Shown: one piece after another, positions 17,234 to 25,365 of the stretch
How positions within the stretch are numbered: position 1 is the first letter of the stretch
How the letters are laid out: every line of letters begins with the position of its first letter
Source: Pseudomonas koreensis
GTDB taxonomy: Bacteria > Pseudomonadota > Gammaproteobacteria > Pseudomonadales > Pseudomonadaceae
Length of the DNA: 64,000 bases
NCBI RefSeq assembly: GCF_024169245.1
Contig: NZ_JALJWP010000001.1
Span: 3,783,501-3,847,500 of the forward strand
Direction of reading: 5' to 3'
Notes under the pieces: model-generated
What the model was told of the DNA's origin: nothing
Databases searched by the model: none
What the model saw: only the letters and a program-made list of their open reading frames with translations
Program-made: the position numbers and the translations under genes

Positions 17234-18400
17234 TCACGCCAGCGCAGCGGCACTGGCTCGGGAACGCCAGGCAAACGCCAGCACCATCAGCAATCCCAGT
17301 GCCGCCATCGCCGCGCCGGCCAGAGAAATTGCCGGATAGCCCAACCCGGCGTTGATCACCGCGCCACCCACTGCTGCGCCGATCGCGTTGCCGAAGTTGA
17401 ACGCACCGATGTTCACCGCCGAAGCCAGATTGGGCGCATCCTTGGCCGCTTCCATCACGCGCATTTGCAGCGGTGGCACCAGGGCGAAACTGGCGATACC
17501 CCAGATCAGAATGGCCACGGCGGCCGGCAGTGGCCAGCGCATCAGCACAGTGAACGCCAGCAAAACCACGATCAATGCGCTCAGCGACACAATCAGGGTG
17601 CGATCGATCGAACGGTCGGCAGCCTTGCCGCCCCACATGTTGCCCAGCGTCAAACCGATTCCGAACAGCACCAGCATCCCCGTGATGAACGCGGCGGAGG
17701 CGTGCGTCTCGCTGCTCAGGATCGGCGCGATGTAGGTGAACACCGTGAACATCGCACTTGAGCCGACCACGGTCAGGGCCAGCGCGGCGAGCACCGGACC
17801 GCGGCCCAGTACACGAATTTCCGCCAGGGCACCCGCGCCTTGCGGTGCTTTCAGGTTGGGCAGGGCGAACCACAAGGCGATCATGGTCAGCACGCCGAGG
17901 CCGGTAATGCCCCAGAACGCCGTGCGCCAGCCAAACAGCTCACCAAACCAGGCCGCCAGCGGCACACCACCAATGGTCGCCAGAGTCAGGCCCATGAACA
18001 TCGCCGCGACCGCACCGGCGCGTTTTTCCGGCGCGACCACGCTGGCTGCGACCACCGAGCCCACCCCGAAAAATGCACCGTGATTGAGCGAGGTGATCAC
18101 GCGGGCGACCATCAGGCTGTAGTAGTCGGTGGCCAGCGCCGACATCAGATTACCCAGGGTGAAAATCGCCATCAGGCCGATCAGCAGATAGCGCCGGGGA
18201 ATTTTGCCGGTGGTCAGGGTCATCAGCGGCGCGCCGAGCAGTACGCCCAACGCGTAGGCACTGACCAACAACCCCGCAGCGGGGATGGAAACGCCGAGAT
18301 CGGCAGCGATACCGGGCAACATGCCCATCGGCGCGAACTCGGTGACGCCGATGCCAAAGGCGCCGACGGCGAGTGCAACAAGTGGTGGATTGATACGCAT
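17234..18400 (-). CDS. MFS efflux-type transporter (YdhP/AraJ-like, DHA1)
   Basis: A 388-residue MFS protein with twelve predicted helices. The N-terminal GAFGIGVTEFAPMGMLPGIA is the usual DHA1/AraJ signature, and motif-A-like TTGKIPRRYLL follows helix 2. Such carriers commonly export sugars or drugs by H+ antiport, but the substrate is unknown. The start at 18400 is chosen because AGGAG lies seven bases upstream; the open frame extends to 18415. It is divergent from a LysR gene 95 bp away, which probably regulates it. Inner membrane. Confidence 0.85.
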   Translation of the reverse strand: MRINPPLVALAVGAFGIGVTEFAPMGMLPGIAADLGVSIPAAGLLVSAYALGVLLGAPLMTLTTGKIPRRYLLIGLMAIFTLGNLMSALATDYYSLMVARVITSLNHGAFFGVGSVVAASVVAPEKRAGAVAAMFMGLTLATIGGVPLAAWFGELFGWRTAFWGITGLGVLTMIALWFALPNLKAPQGAGALAEIRVLGRGPVLAALALTVVGSSAMFTVFTYIAPILSSETHASAAFITGMLVLFGIGLTLGNMWGGKAADRSIDRTLIVSLSALIVVLLAFTVLMRWPLPAAVAILIWGIASFALVPPLQMRVMEAAKDAPNLASAVNIGAFNFGNAIGAAVGGAVINAGLGYPAISLAGAAMAALGLLMVLAFAWRSRASAAALA

Positions 18401-18495
18401 GGAAAGTCTCCTCATCTATGCCGCCAATGCTACGATCCATCGTTTTCAGGCGGTAGATGGCGATTTTGGCAATCACCTTTGCGTAAGAGGCACGA

Positions 18496-19389
18496 ATGGA
18501 CTTCAACGGCAGATCAGGGGAAATGAGCGTGTTCGTCACCGTGGCGCAGGAGGGCAGCCTCTCAGCGGCGGCGCGTGCGTTGGGGCTGACGCCTTCGGCG
18601 GTCAGTCGGATCATCGCCCGCGCCGAACAGCGACTCGGCACTCGTCTGTTGCTGCGCACCACCCGCGCGCTCACTTTTACCGCCGAGGGCGAAGCGTTCC
18701 TGCGCGGTGCCCGACGGATTCTGGCCGACATGGACGAGGTCGAGGAAGCCATTGCCGACCAAGGCGTGCCGAAGGGCCGATTGCGCGTCAGCGCCGCCCT
18801 TGGCCATGGACGGATGACCATCGTGCCGTTGGTCACAGCCTTCAGTGCTCGTTACCCGAACATCGTCGTCGACCTCAGCCTCGGCGACGAGGTGGTCGAC
18901 ATCCTCGGCGGCCAGGCGGACGTCGCCATACGCTTTGGCCATCTACCCGACAGTCCACTCACCGCCCGCCGGCTCGGCCACACCGGGCAAGTCGTGGTGG
19001 CATCGCCCGACTATCTGCGACGTCACGGCACGCCTGTCGAGCCGGAAGACCTGCTCAAGCACAACTGCCTGCGCTTCAACTTCCGCCGCGCCGAAGCCAA
19101 CTGGCCGTTTATCCGCGATGGCAAGGAGTTTTCCCTGAAGGTCAGCGGCAACATCGAATGCAGCAGCGGTGAAGCACTGGCCCAATTTGCCAGACTCGGC
19201 GCCGGCATCGCGCGCATTGGCGAGTTCACCGTCAGGGAAGACTTGCAGCGCGGCGACCTTATCCCGCTGCTGCAAGCCTGGAACCCCGGCGATGAGGAAC
19301 CGATTCATGCGGTGTTCGTCGGTGGCGCGGCGATGCCGGCGCGGGTGCGGTTGTTTGTGGATTTCTTGTTGGAGCAGCATCGGATGTAG
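18496..19389 (+). CDS. LysR-family transcriptional regulator
   Basis: A 297-residue LysR protein. The N-terminal helix-turn-helix includes GSLSAAARALGLTPSAVSR, then the wing LLLRTTRALTFTAEGEAFL; the rest is the effector domain, with a conserved ADVAIRFGHLPDS region. The wording TTRxLxxTxEG and IRFGxLPDS fits the CrgA/DsdC-like subgroup that often controls an adjacent transporter. It is divergent from the MFS gene, so that carrier is the likely target. The inducer is unknown. Confidence 0.88.
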   Translation: MDFNGRSGEMSVFVTVAQEGSLSAAARALGLTPSAVSRIIARAEQRLGTRLLLRTTRALTFTAEGEAFLRGARRILADMDEVEEAIADQGVPKGRLRVSAALGHGRMTIVPLVTAFSARYPNIVVDLSLGDEVVDILGGQADVAIRFGHLPDSPLTARRLGHTGQVVVASPDYLRRHGTPVEPEDLLKHNCLRFNFRRAEANWPFIRDGKEFSLKVSGNIECSSGEALAQFARLGAGIARIGEFTVREDLQRGDLIPLLQAWNPGDEEPIHAVFVGGAAMPARVRLFVDFLLEQHRM

Positions 19390-19473
19390 GCGGCGTCTGC
19401 GGTCGTTGTCGTGCTGACCAAGGTTTGAGTCGACTGTGCTATCAATAGGTTTCGAGTCGATGAGGAGAAGCTG

Positions 19474-20193
19474 ATGATGAGCAACTGCCGAACCGCACTG
19501 ATAACAGGTGCAACCAAAGGCATTGGTTTCGCGCTCAGTGCCCAGTTGCACCAAGCGGGGTGGAACGTGGTCGGTATTGCCCGACATCCGATTGATGATT
19601 TTCCCGGGAAGCTATTGCTCGCGGATTTAAGCGACGTCCAACAGACAGGCGAGATGCTCGGGACTCTGCTGGAGCAGACACCGATTGATGCCGTGGTCAA
19701 TAACGCCGGCGTTGCGACTGCGCAAAGCCTCGAAACGCTCGATCTGGAAACGCTGCAAAAAGTCTTTGATTTGAATGTCAGAGCCTCCGTGCAAGTTACC
19801 CAGGCTTGCTTGCCGTCGCTCAAACGGTCTGCTGCTGGTCGCATCGTCAATGTGTGCAGCCGTGCCATTTATGGCGCCCGTGACAGAACGGCTTACGCTG
19901 CTGCAAAAAGCGCTCTGGTCGGCATCACTCGTACATGGGCGCTTGAATTGGCGCCGACGGGCATCACCGTCAATGCCGTCGCGCCAGGCCCTATCGACAC
20001 CGAGCTTTTTCGCAAAACGCGCCCGGTGGGAAGTGACGGCGAGCGGCAAATAATCTCTACCATTCCGATGCAAAGATTGGGAACGCCCGCCGAAGTTGCC
20101 TCGCTCATTACTTTCCTGCTGAGTGCACAAGCTTCGTTCGTGACTGGGCAGGTGATCAGTGTCGATGGAGGCGGAAGCCTCGGAGGTAAATAG
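19474..20193 (+). CDS. SDR-family oxidoreductase (FabG-like)
   Basis: A 239-residue classical SDR. Motifs are complete: TGATKGIG at residues 11-18, NNAG at 76-79, Ser129 in NVCSR, and Tyr141/Lys145 in TAYAAAKSALVG, then the VAPGPIDTELF tail and VDGGGSLGG end. The start could be 19474 or the next ATG at 19477; GAGGAG lies six or nine bases upstream. It should reduce or oxidise a small carbonyl/alcohol with NAD(P)(H), but the substrate is unknown. It is followed at 74 bp by a GNAT gene in the same direction. Confidence 0.85.
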   Translation: MMSNCRTALITGATKGIGFALSAQLHQAGWNVVGIARHPIDDFPGKLLLADLSDVQQTGEMLGTLLEQTPIDAVVNNAGVATAQSLETLDLETLQKVFDLNVRASVQVTQACLPSLKRSAAGRIVNVCSRAIYGARDRTAYAAAKSALVGITRTWALELAPTGITVNAVAPGPIDTELFRKTRPVGSDGERQIISTIPMQRLGTPAEVASLITFLLSAQASFVTGQVISVDGGGSLGGK

Positions 20194-20266
20194 CGGACAG
20201 GCATATTTTGCGAATTTGCTGTGATAAGTGCGCGGTACATGGAACTGACAAGCAAGGAGCCTTTTG

Positions 20267-20722
20267 ATGAGTATTCAAATACAAATCGCAAAAGATGCGG
20301 ATGCGCCGGCTATCAGTGAAACGATCATCAAGACGCTCCGTGAGAGCAATGCCCGCGACTATCCACCCGATATCATTGATCGAGTGATTGACAGTTTTTC
20401 GCCCTCGAAGATCCTTCGCTTGTTGGCTGAGCGTCAGGTGCTGGTCGCTGCGCTCGACAATCAAATCGTCGCAACGGCAAGTCTCGATCGAGACGTTGTT
20501 CGAAGCGTATTTGTCGACCCGGACTATCAAGGAATGGGTGTCGGAAGACAGCTGATGAAGAGCATTCAATCACTCGCCATGGACGCAGGTTTCCACCTGC
20601 TGCGCGTTCCTTCCTCAGTCACCGCAGAAGGCTTCTATGCTTCGCTCGGCTTCAAGAAAGTCAGAGATGAATTTCATCAGGAGGAGCGCACGATCATCAT
20701 GGCGAAGACGCTGGCACGTTAA
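20267..20722 (+). CDS. GNAT-family N-acetyltransferase
   Basis: A 151-residue single-domain GNAT. The acetyl-CoA pyrophosphate loop is RSVFVDPDYQGMGVGRQLM (about residues 80-98), and the C-terminal FYASLGFKKV is the typical beta6-alpha4 segment. The start at 20267 follows AAGGAG by eight bases; a TTG immediately before is less likely. The preceding SDR gene and this gene have a little lower GC look than their surroundings, but I could not quantify it. Substrate unknown; proteins of this type acetylate small amines or protein N-termini. Confidence 0.85.
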   Translation: MSIQIQIAKDADAPAISETIIKTLRESNARDYPPDIIDRVIDSFSPSKILRLLAERQVLVAALDNQIVATASLDRDVVRSVFVDPDYQGMGVGRQLMKSIQSLAMDAGFHLLRVPSSVTAEGFYASLGFKKVRDEFHQEERTIIMAKTLAR

Positions 20723-20726
20723 AAGA

Positions 20727-21668
20727 TCAATGCGAAGACACAAACGGTGAAGCAGTCGTCGGTGCCGGCAACGCATAGGCCTGTTTCATCCACGCCACTT
20801 CCGCTAGCGGTGTGCGGCCGAAGAGGCGTTTGAAGTCGCGGCTGAATTGCGAGGCACTTTCGTAACCGACCAGAAATGCAGATTTTGCCGCAGTCAGGTC
20901 GTTGCGCAGCATCAGCAATCGCGCCTGGTGCAATCGCGTCGACTTCAGATACTGCATCGGCGAGGAATCGGTGACCTTGCGAAAGTGCAGATGAAAATTC
21001 GGCACGCTCATCTGCGCCTCTTCGGCGAGGGTCTCTACGTCGAGGTGCTGGTGATAGCAACTGTGGATCTTGTGGATGGCGCGGGTCACTTTGCCGAACT
21101 GGCCTTGCTGGGCGATGGCGGCGCGCAGGGTGCCACCTTGTTCGCCGGTGAGGATGCGGTAGTAGAGCTCACGCAGCATCGCCGGGCCGAGGATTCGCGC
21201 GTCGGCATCGTTGCTCATCACTTCAAGAAAGCGCAGGGTCGATTGGCGTAGCGGTTCGTCGAGCGGCGAGGCGTACATGCCCATCGGCTGGGACGTGGGG
21301 AAATCCCACAGCTCATCCACTTGCTGAATCAGCTCGCCAGCCAGGGCGAAATCCAGACGCACGTACACCGCGAGCATCGGCTCCGTTTCGCTGGCGTCGG
21401 TTTCCATGGTGAAGGGTACCGGGACCGACACCACCAGATAGTGCTGCGCGTCGTAGACGTAGACATCATCACCGAGATAACCGCGTTTACGCCCCTGACA
21501 AAGGATCACGATGCCCGGTTCATACAGCACCGGCGTGCGTGTCAGCGGTCGGTTGGAGCGCAGGAAACGCACATCGTCCAGCGGGGTGAGGTTGTAACCT
21601 TCCAGCGGGGCGAGCTGGCTCATCAGCTGGACCATGCGTGTTGTGAGCGGGTCTTTCGGTTTTGGCAT
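20727..21668 (-). CDS. AraC-family transcriptional regulator (AraC_N, YqhC-like)
   Basis: A 313-residue protein with the AraC_N sensor domain (LAPLEGYNLTPLDDVRFLR through VYVRLDFALA) and a C-terminal AraC DNA-binding domain (ETLAEEAQMSVPNFHLHFRK; VGYESASQFSRDFKRLFGR). E. coli YqhC, of this type, controls aldehyde reductase genes. The start at 21668 fits the family; the frame extends to 21746 without a conserved sequence. The SDR gene on the same strand 290 bp upstream (21959-22783) is a probable target, but a MITE-like element separates them. Confidence 0.87.
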   Translation of the reverse strand: MPKPKDPLTTRMVQLMSQLAPLEGYNLTPLDDVRFLRSNRPLTRTPVLYEPGIVILCQGRKRGYLGDDVYVYDAQHYLVVSVPVPFTMETDASETEPMLAVYVRLDFALAGELIQQVDELWDFPTSQPMGMYASPLDEPLRQSTLRFLEVMSNDADARILGPAMLRELYYRILTGEQGGTLRAAIAQQGQFGKVTRAIHKIHSCYHQHLDVETLAEEAQMSVPNFHLHFRKVTDSSPMQYLKSTRLHQARLLMLRNDLTAAKSAFLVGYESASQFSRDFKRLFGRTPLAEVAWMKQAYALPAPTTASPFVSSH

Positions 21669-21738
21669 GGACTTGTGGGTTCTCCCTGTGATTGGCGCGT
21701 TTGAACGTGTCTGGCTGATTGGAGGGGTGTCAGACAGA

Positions 21739-21941
21739 GCCCTCACCCTAGCCCTCTCCCAGAGGGAGAGGGGACTGACCGTGGTGTTTGGTCGGGATAT
21801 GCCGACCCTAAAAATCGCGCCGAATGCTGACCGCGCTGTTCTGGCGTAATAAGCCCTGCGGAAATCTTCGAGGCAGGCTCAGGATTTGAATCCACCGAGG
21901 TCGGCTCCCTCTCCCTCCGGGAGAGGGCTGGGGTGAGGGGC
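21739..21941. repeat. MITE-like element with hairpin-containing terminal inverted repeats (copy 2)
   Basis: The element starts GCCCTCACCCTAGCCCTCTC and ends with the inverse, ending GGGTGAGGGGC. It shares its edges and the ATATGCCGACC interior with copy 1 at 4615-4765 but is about 50 bp longer in the middle. No ORF is present. Confidence 0.75.
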
Positions 21942-21958
21942 TCTTGATCTTCGTGCCT

Positions 21959-22783
21959 TCAGCCATCCGTCGAGCGGCTAAGGTCTTCCCATTGCTCAAT
22001 ACTCTCCGCCGTCTGCTGCAACTTGTCACGCACCAAGGCCAGAGCATCACTGCCAAGCAGTAGGTGAGCCGGCGGGTTTGGGCTGTCGATAATCGTCAGC
22101 ATCGCGCGTGCAGCTTTCTGCGGATCGCCCAGTTGGCGGCCGTTTTTCTCCTCCCGGGCCTTGCGCACCGGATCGAAGCTTGCGTCGTAATCACTGATAC
22201 TGCGCGGCGTGCGATGCATCGAGCGGCCCGCCCAGTCGGTGCGAAACGATCCCGGTGCGACGGCGGTGACAAAAATGTTGAAGGGCGCAAGCTCCTTGCT
22301 CAAGGTGTCGGAGATCCCCTCAAGCGCAAACTTGCTGCCGCAGTACCAGGCGATCCCCAGCATGGTGATATGGCCGCCCATGGAGGTGATATTGAGGATG
22401 CGCCCCGCGCGACGCTGGCGAAAATACGGGATGAACGCCTTGGTCACCGCGACCGCACCAAACACGTTGACGTCGAACTGGCGGCGCATTTCCTCCAGTG
22501 AGGACTCTTCGAAAATCCCCTCATGACCGTAACCTGCGTTGTTGACCAGCACATCCACCGGGCCGTTACGATCCTCCACCGCCGCAACCACCGCATCGAT
22601 CAGATCAAAATCGGTGACGTCCAGCAGCACGCCATGTGCGCGCTCGGGCGACAGGGACTCGAACTCAGCCAGAGCGGATTCACTGCGTACTGTGCCGATG
22701 ATCTTATGGCCTTGGGCAAGTGCTTCCCTCGCCAGCGCCTGGCCGAAGCCGCTGCTGACACCAGTGATGAAAAGGGTCTTCAT
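21959..22783 (-). CDS. SDR-family oxidoreductase
   Basis: A 274-residue SDR with TGVSSGFG (residues 7-14), NNAG in VDVLVNNAGYGHEG, Ser in NITSMGGHITM and the YxxxK motif in WYCGSKFALEG. The GFGQALAREAL start and C-terminal extension place it among the oxidoreductases that pseudomonads often keep beside an AraC-YqhC-like regulator. The neighbouring AraC gene on the same strand supports that pairing. Substrate unknown; probably an aldehyde, ketone or steroid-like alcohol. Confidence 0.87.
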   Translation of the reverse strand: MKTLFITGVSSGFGQALAREALAQGHKIIGTVRSESALAEFESLSPERAHGVLLDVTDFDLIDAVVAAVEDRNGPVDVLVNNAGYGHEGIFEESSLEEMRRQFDVNVFGAVAVTKAFIPYFRQRRAGRILNITSMGGHITMLGIAWYCGSKFALEGISDTLSKELAPFNIFVTAVAPGSFRTDWAGRSMHRTPRSISDYDASFDPVRKAREEKNGRQLGDPQKAARAMLTIIDSPNPPAHLLLGSDALALVRDKLQQTAESIEQWEDLSRSTDG

Positions 22784-22917
22784 GGATCTGTACTCCTGCA
22801 GGCGATGAGAGAGGCCATGCTAGGGCGGATAACGCTGGCGGGCGATGCCGAATCGGATCCGAGTATTGCCTGTTCCTATCAAGAGGGTTTTCGATCAGGT
22901 CTTGCCTCAAAAAGCGG

Positions 22918-22957
22918 AAAAGTCCTGCGGGTTGCAAACCCGCAGGACTTTTCTTTT
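22918..22957. terminator. Strong bidirectional hairpin terminator
   Basis: AAAAGTCCTGCGGGTT (22918-22933), a three-base loop, and AACCCGCAGGACTTTT (22937-22952) form a perfect 16-bp stem. TTTTCTTTT follows on the plus strand and TTTT on the minus strand. It lies 15 bp beyond the stop of the small exported repeat-protein gene on the minus strand, so it probably ends that single-gene transcript. Confidence 0.85.
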
Positions 22958-22972
22958 CCGGGCATCACGCGC

Positions 22973-23182
22973 TTAGGCTGCGCGACGACCCGGGGTGCGG
23001 TCAGATCCGTCAGCGGCGAGGGCCTCACCCAGTGGGGTGCGGTCTGAACCGTCGGCGGCAAGGGTCTGCTGTGGCTCGCTGACCTGGGTGAAGAAACGAT
23101 CTTCCTGATTGCTCGGTAGGGCGAATGCGTTGGCGCTCAGAGCGAAAGTGGCGACGGCGAGCAGTTGGCTTACAGTTTTCAT
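22973..23182 (-). CDS. Small exported protein with two 10-residue repeats
   Basis: A 69-residue protein. Residues 1-21 (MKTVSQLLAVATFALSANAF) look like a Sec signal peptide with an Ala-x-Ala-type site, leaving a mature chain of about 48 residues. The decapeptide LAADGSDRTP occurs at 41-50 and 55-64, four residues apart. The two DNA copies differ at five codons, all synonymous, so selection has kept the peptide rather than the DNA. The chain ends basic (GRRAA). A strong hairpin terminator follows. I do not recognise the family; a periplasmic or secreted role is likely. Confidence 0.7.
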   Translation of the reverse strand: MKTVSQLLAVATFALSANAFALPSNQEDRFFTQVSEPQQTLAADGSDRTPLGEALAADGSDRTPGRRAA

Positions 23183-23351
23183 GGCGGTGACTCCGGTCTG
23201 ATTCAAGGATTGAGGTCCGGGTCGTTCAGATCAACATCTGGTTAACCCGTTGCAGGGGTGTGTTCTGCATGGGTTCAGATTAGGGGGCAGGGCGGTGTCG
23301 GCGTTAGGCAGATCCTGTTGGTGATTTGCCTGATTCTGTTGCGCTGAAGTG

Positions 23352-23380
23352 GGGCTCGTCCGCGTTCACTGAACGAGCCC
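23352..23380 (-). terminator. Possible terminator of the dehydroquinase-like gene
   Basis: GGGCTCGT and ACGAGCCC form an 8-bp stem around a 13-base loop that has its own CGTTCA/TGAACG arms. It begins 11 bp beyond the stop of the aroQ-like gene on the minus strand. No T run follows, so its strength is uncertain. Confidence 0.45.
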
Positions 23381-23390
23381 GTCGCGCTTT

Positions 23391-23831
23391 CTATCGACGC
23401 AGCAAGTCATCGACCGCCCGTATCGCCAGCGCATAACCGTCGGCGCCCATGCCGCAGATCACGGCATTGACCACCCCGGACATGATCGAGTGGCGATGCA
23501 ATTCATCCCGTGCGTGGATGTTCGACAGGTGCAGTTCGATCAGCGGTGTGCTGAGCAACTTCAGCGCGTCGAGTACCGGAATGGAATGAAACGACAGACC
23601 GGCCGGGTTGATGATCACGGCTGCGCCTTGTTCGAAGGCTTCCTGAATCCAGTCGACCATTACGCCTTCATGGTTGGTCTGGCGAAACACGCAGAGCAGA
23701 TCAAGTTCCTCGGCCAGTCGCTCACTGCTCAGGCGTATCTGCTCGAGGGTGATGTGCCCGTAAATGTGTGGCTCACGGCGGCCCAGCAGATTCAGATTCG
23801 GGCCGTTGAGAATAAAGACAGTGCGGTTCAT
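23391..23831 (-). CDS. aroQ: Type II 3-dehydroquinate dehydratase homologue with altered substrate loop
   Basis: A 146-residue protein of the small type II dehydroquinase fold, which forms a dodecamer. Catalytic Arg19 and Tyr24 are present (GPNLNLLGRREPHIYG), as are Asn75, Glu99 and His101. In the usual enzyme the substrate loop is NPGAYTHTS with His81 and later RHHS with Arg112. Here it reads NPAGLSFHS (Phe81, His82) and HRHS (His112, Arg113). The gene overlaps an MHS-family carrier gene by 4 bp (ATGA), with a LysR gene divergent from that carrier. This suggests a catabolic role on quinate/shikimate or a related acid, rather than the biosynthetic copy. Symbol is provisional. Confidence 0.7.
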   Translation of the reverse strand: MNRTVFILNGPNLNLLGRREPHIYGHITLEQIRLSSERLAEELDLLCVFRQTNHEGVMVDWIQEAFEQGAAVIINPAGLSFHSIPVLDALKLLSTPLIELHLSNIHARDELHRHSIMSGVVNAVICGMGADGYALAIRAVDDLLRR

Positions 23832-25216
23832 GGTCGTCCTGCAGCGTTATTTGGAGAGAAGGGCGGTGTGGCCGTGGCTTCGGCGTTGTCTGGCGTCACG
23901 GCGTTCAGGTCGATGCCGCGGGTTTCCGGGCCGATCAGAATCATCGCCAGCGAGATCAGATTGATCACCGCGCACAGCGTCACCAACGGCCAAGGCGAAT
24001 TGCCGGACTGGCTCATCAGCCACACGGCAATCATCGGCATCGGGCCGCCGATCACCAGGTTGGCGCCGGTATAGGCGAGGGCCGAGCCTGAATAGCGCAC
24101 CTGGGTGGGAAAGGCTTCGGCAAACGCCACTGGCTGGATGCCGCTTTGAAACTGGGTGAAACCGAGGAACAGACCCATGATTGCCATGATGGCGGCCACG
24201 TTCAGCGTGTTGAGAATCGGGAAGTACACGAACAGGATCAGCAGGGTCATGCACGAACCGAACGTCAGCGCTTTCTTGCGACCCCAGCGATCAGACAAGT
24301 AACCACCGGCCAACGCCCCGACAATCGCGAACAGGTTGGCGACCATCAGCGACATGAAACCTGTCGACTGACTGAAGCCGAGGTGCTTGGTCAGGTAGCT
24401 AAGGGAAAAGATCACGATCAGGTAGAACAGCGCCGCGGGTGAGCAGAAAAACAGCATCAGACGCAGGATGGTCTTGTAGTGGCTGCCCATGGCCGATTTC
24501 AGCGGGCTCTTTTCCTGTTTTACCGGGTTCTTCTTCAACGCGACGAAGGCCGGGGTTTCATCGACCTTCAGGCGGATATAGATCGCGACGATCACTAGCA
24601 CGAAGCTGAGCAGGAAGGGAATCCGCCAGCCGAAACTTTCAAACTGTTCGCTGGAGAGGGTGGCAGCCAGGCCCATCAAAACGCCGTTGGCCAATATCTG
24701 ACTCAGCGGTGAACACACACCGAGCAGCCCGGAATAGCGCCCGCGGCGATCGCGCGTGGCATGTTCCAGCGCCATCAGTTGCGCCCCGGTGGATTCACCG
24801 CCGAGCGCGAAGCCCTGGATGATGCGCAGCAGCACCAACAGAATCGGCGCGAGAATCCCCACCTGCGCATAGGTGGGCAACAAGCCTATCAACACCGATG
24901 CCAGGCCCATCAGGGTGACGGTGGCGAGCATCAGGTTGCGTCGGCCCAGTTTGTCGCCGAGATAGCCACAGGTAATCGCGCCCAGCGGTCGGGCGGCGAG
25001 TCCGACGCCGAACGTCGCTAACGATGCCAGCAGCCCGGCGGTCGGCTCCATGGCCGGGAAAAACAGCTTGGGCAGGATGGTTGCCGACACCGCGCCGTAC
25101 AGGGTGAAGTCAAACCATTCCAGCGCAGTGCCGATGGTCGCAGCGGTCACCGCCTTGCGAGGCATGCGCAAATCATGAGTCTCGTGACTGGTTGTGCTCA
25201 TTGAGGGGCTCGTCAT
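23828..25216 (-). CDS. MFS metabolite:H+ symporter (MHS family, ShiA-like)
   Basis: A 462-residue MFS protein with twelve helices. The signature GTALEWFDFTLYGAVSATIL near residue 30 and the GYLGDKLGRRNLM motif A identify the MHS family (ShiA, citrate and aromatic-acid symporters). The stop overlaps the dehydroquinase-like start by 4 bp, so uptake and first-step metabolism are coupled. Start could be 25216 or the in-frame ATG at 25201; neither has an obvious ribosome site. The divergent LysR gene probably regulates it. Substrate is likely a polyhydroxylated cyclic acid such as shikimate or quinate, by inference. Confidence 0.83.
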   Translation of the reverse strand: MTSPSMSTTSHETHDLRMPRKAVTAATIGTALEWFDFTLYGAVSATILPKLFFPAMEPTAGLLASLATFGVGLAARPLGAITCGYLGDKLGRRNLMLATVTLMGLASVLIGLLPTYAQVGILAPILLVLLRIIQGFALGGESTGAQLMALEHATRDRRGRYSGLLGVCSPLSQILANGVLMGLAATLSSEQFESFGWRIPFLLSFVLVIVAIYIRLKVDETPAFVALKKNPVKQEKSPLKSAMGSHYKTILRLMLFFCSPAALFYLIVIFSLSYLTKHLGFSQSTGFMSLMVANLFAIVGALAGGYLSDRWGRKKALTFGSCMTLLILFVYFPILNTLNVAAIMAIMGLFLGFTQFQSGIQPVAFAEAFPTQVRYSGSALAYTGANLVIGGPMPMIAVWLMSQSGNSPWPLVTLCAVINLISLAMILIGPETRGIDLNAVTPDNAEATATPPFSPNNAAGRP

Positions 25217-25317
25217 TATTTTTATTGGTTACGGGGTCCCCGTACGATTTCGCTCAGCGCTGGCTTGGGCAGATCGTCGAAGTCAGTAGACAGTAGCCCA
25301 TTCGCTCTAGAGAATAA

Positions 25318-25335
25318 TTATCGAAATCCTGATAA
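25318..25335. promoter_or_regulatory. Putative LysR-type operator in the MFS-LysR divergent region
   Basis: TTATC-N8-GATAA is an inverted repeat 31 bp upstream of the LysR start and about 100 bp from the divergent carrier gene. Arm length and spacing fit LysR boxes. It is a candidate only. Confidence 0.4.
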
Positions 25336-25365
25336 ATAGATAAGCCAGCCTTATGGATCATTGAA

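Noticed and set aside
19474..20722. Horizontally acquired SDR-GNAT island
   Set aside because: The two genes look slightly AT-richer by eye, but there are no mobile-element genes or flanking repeats, and I could not measure composition.
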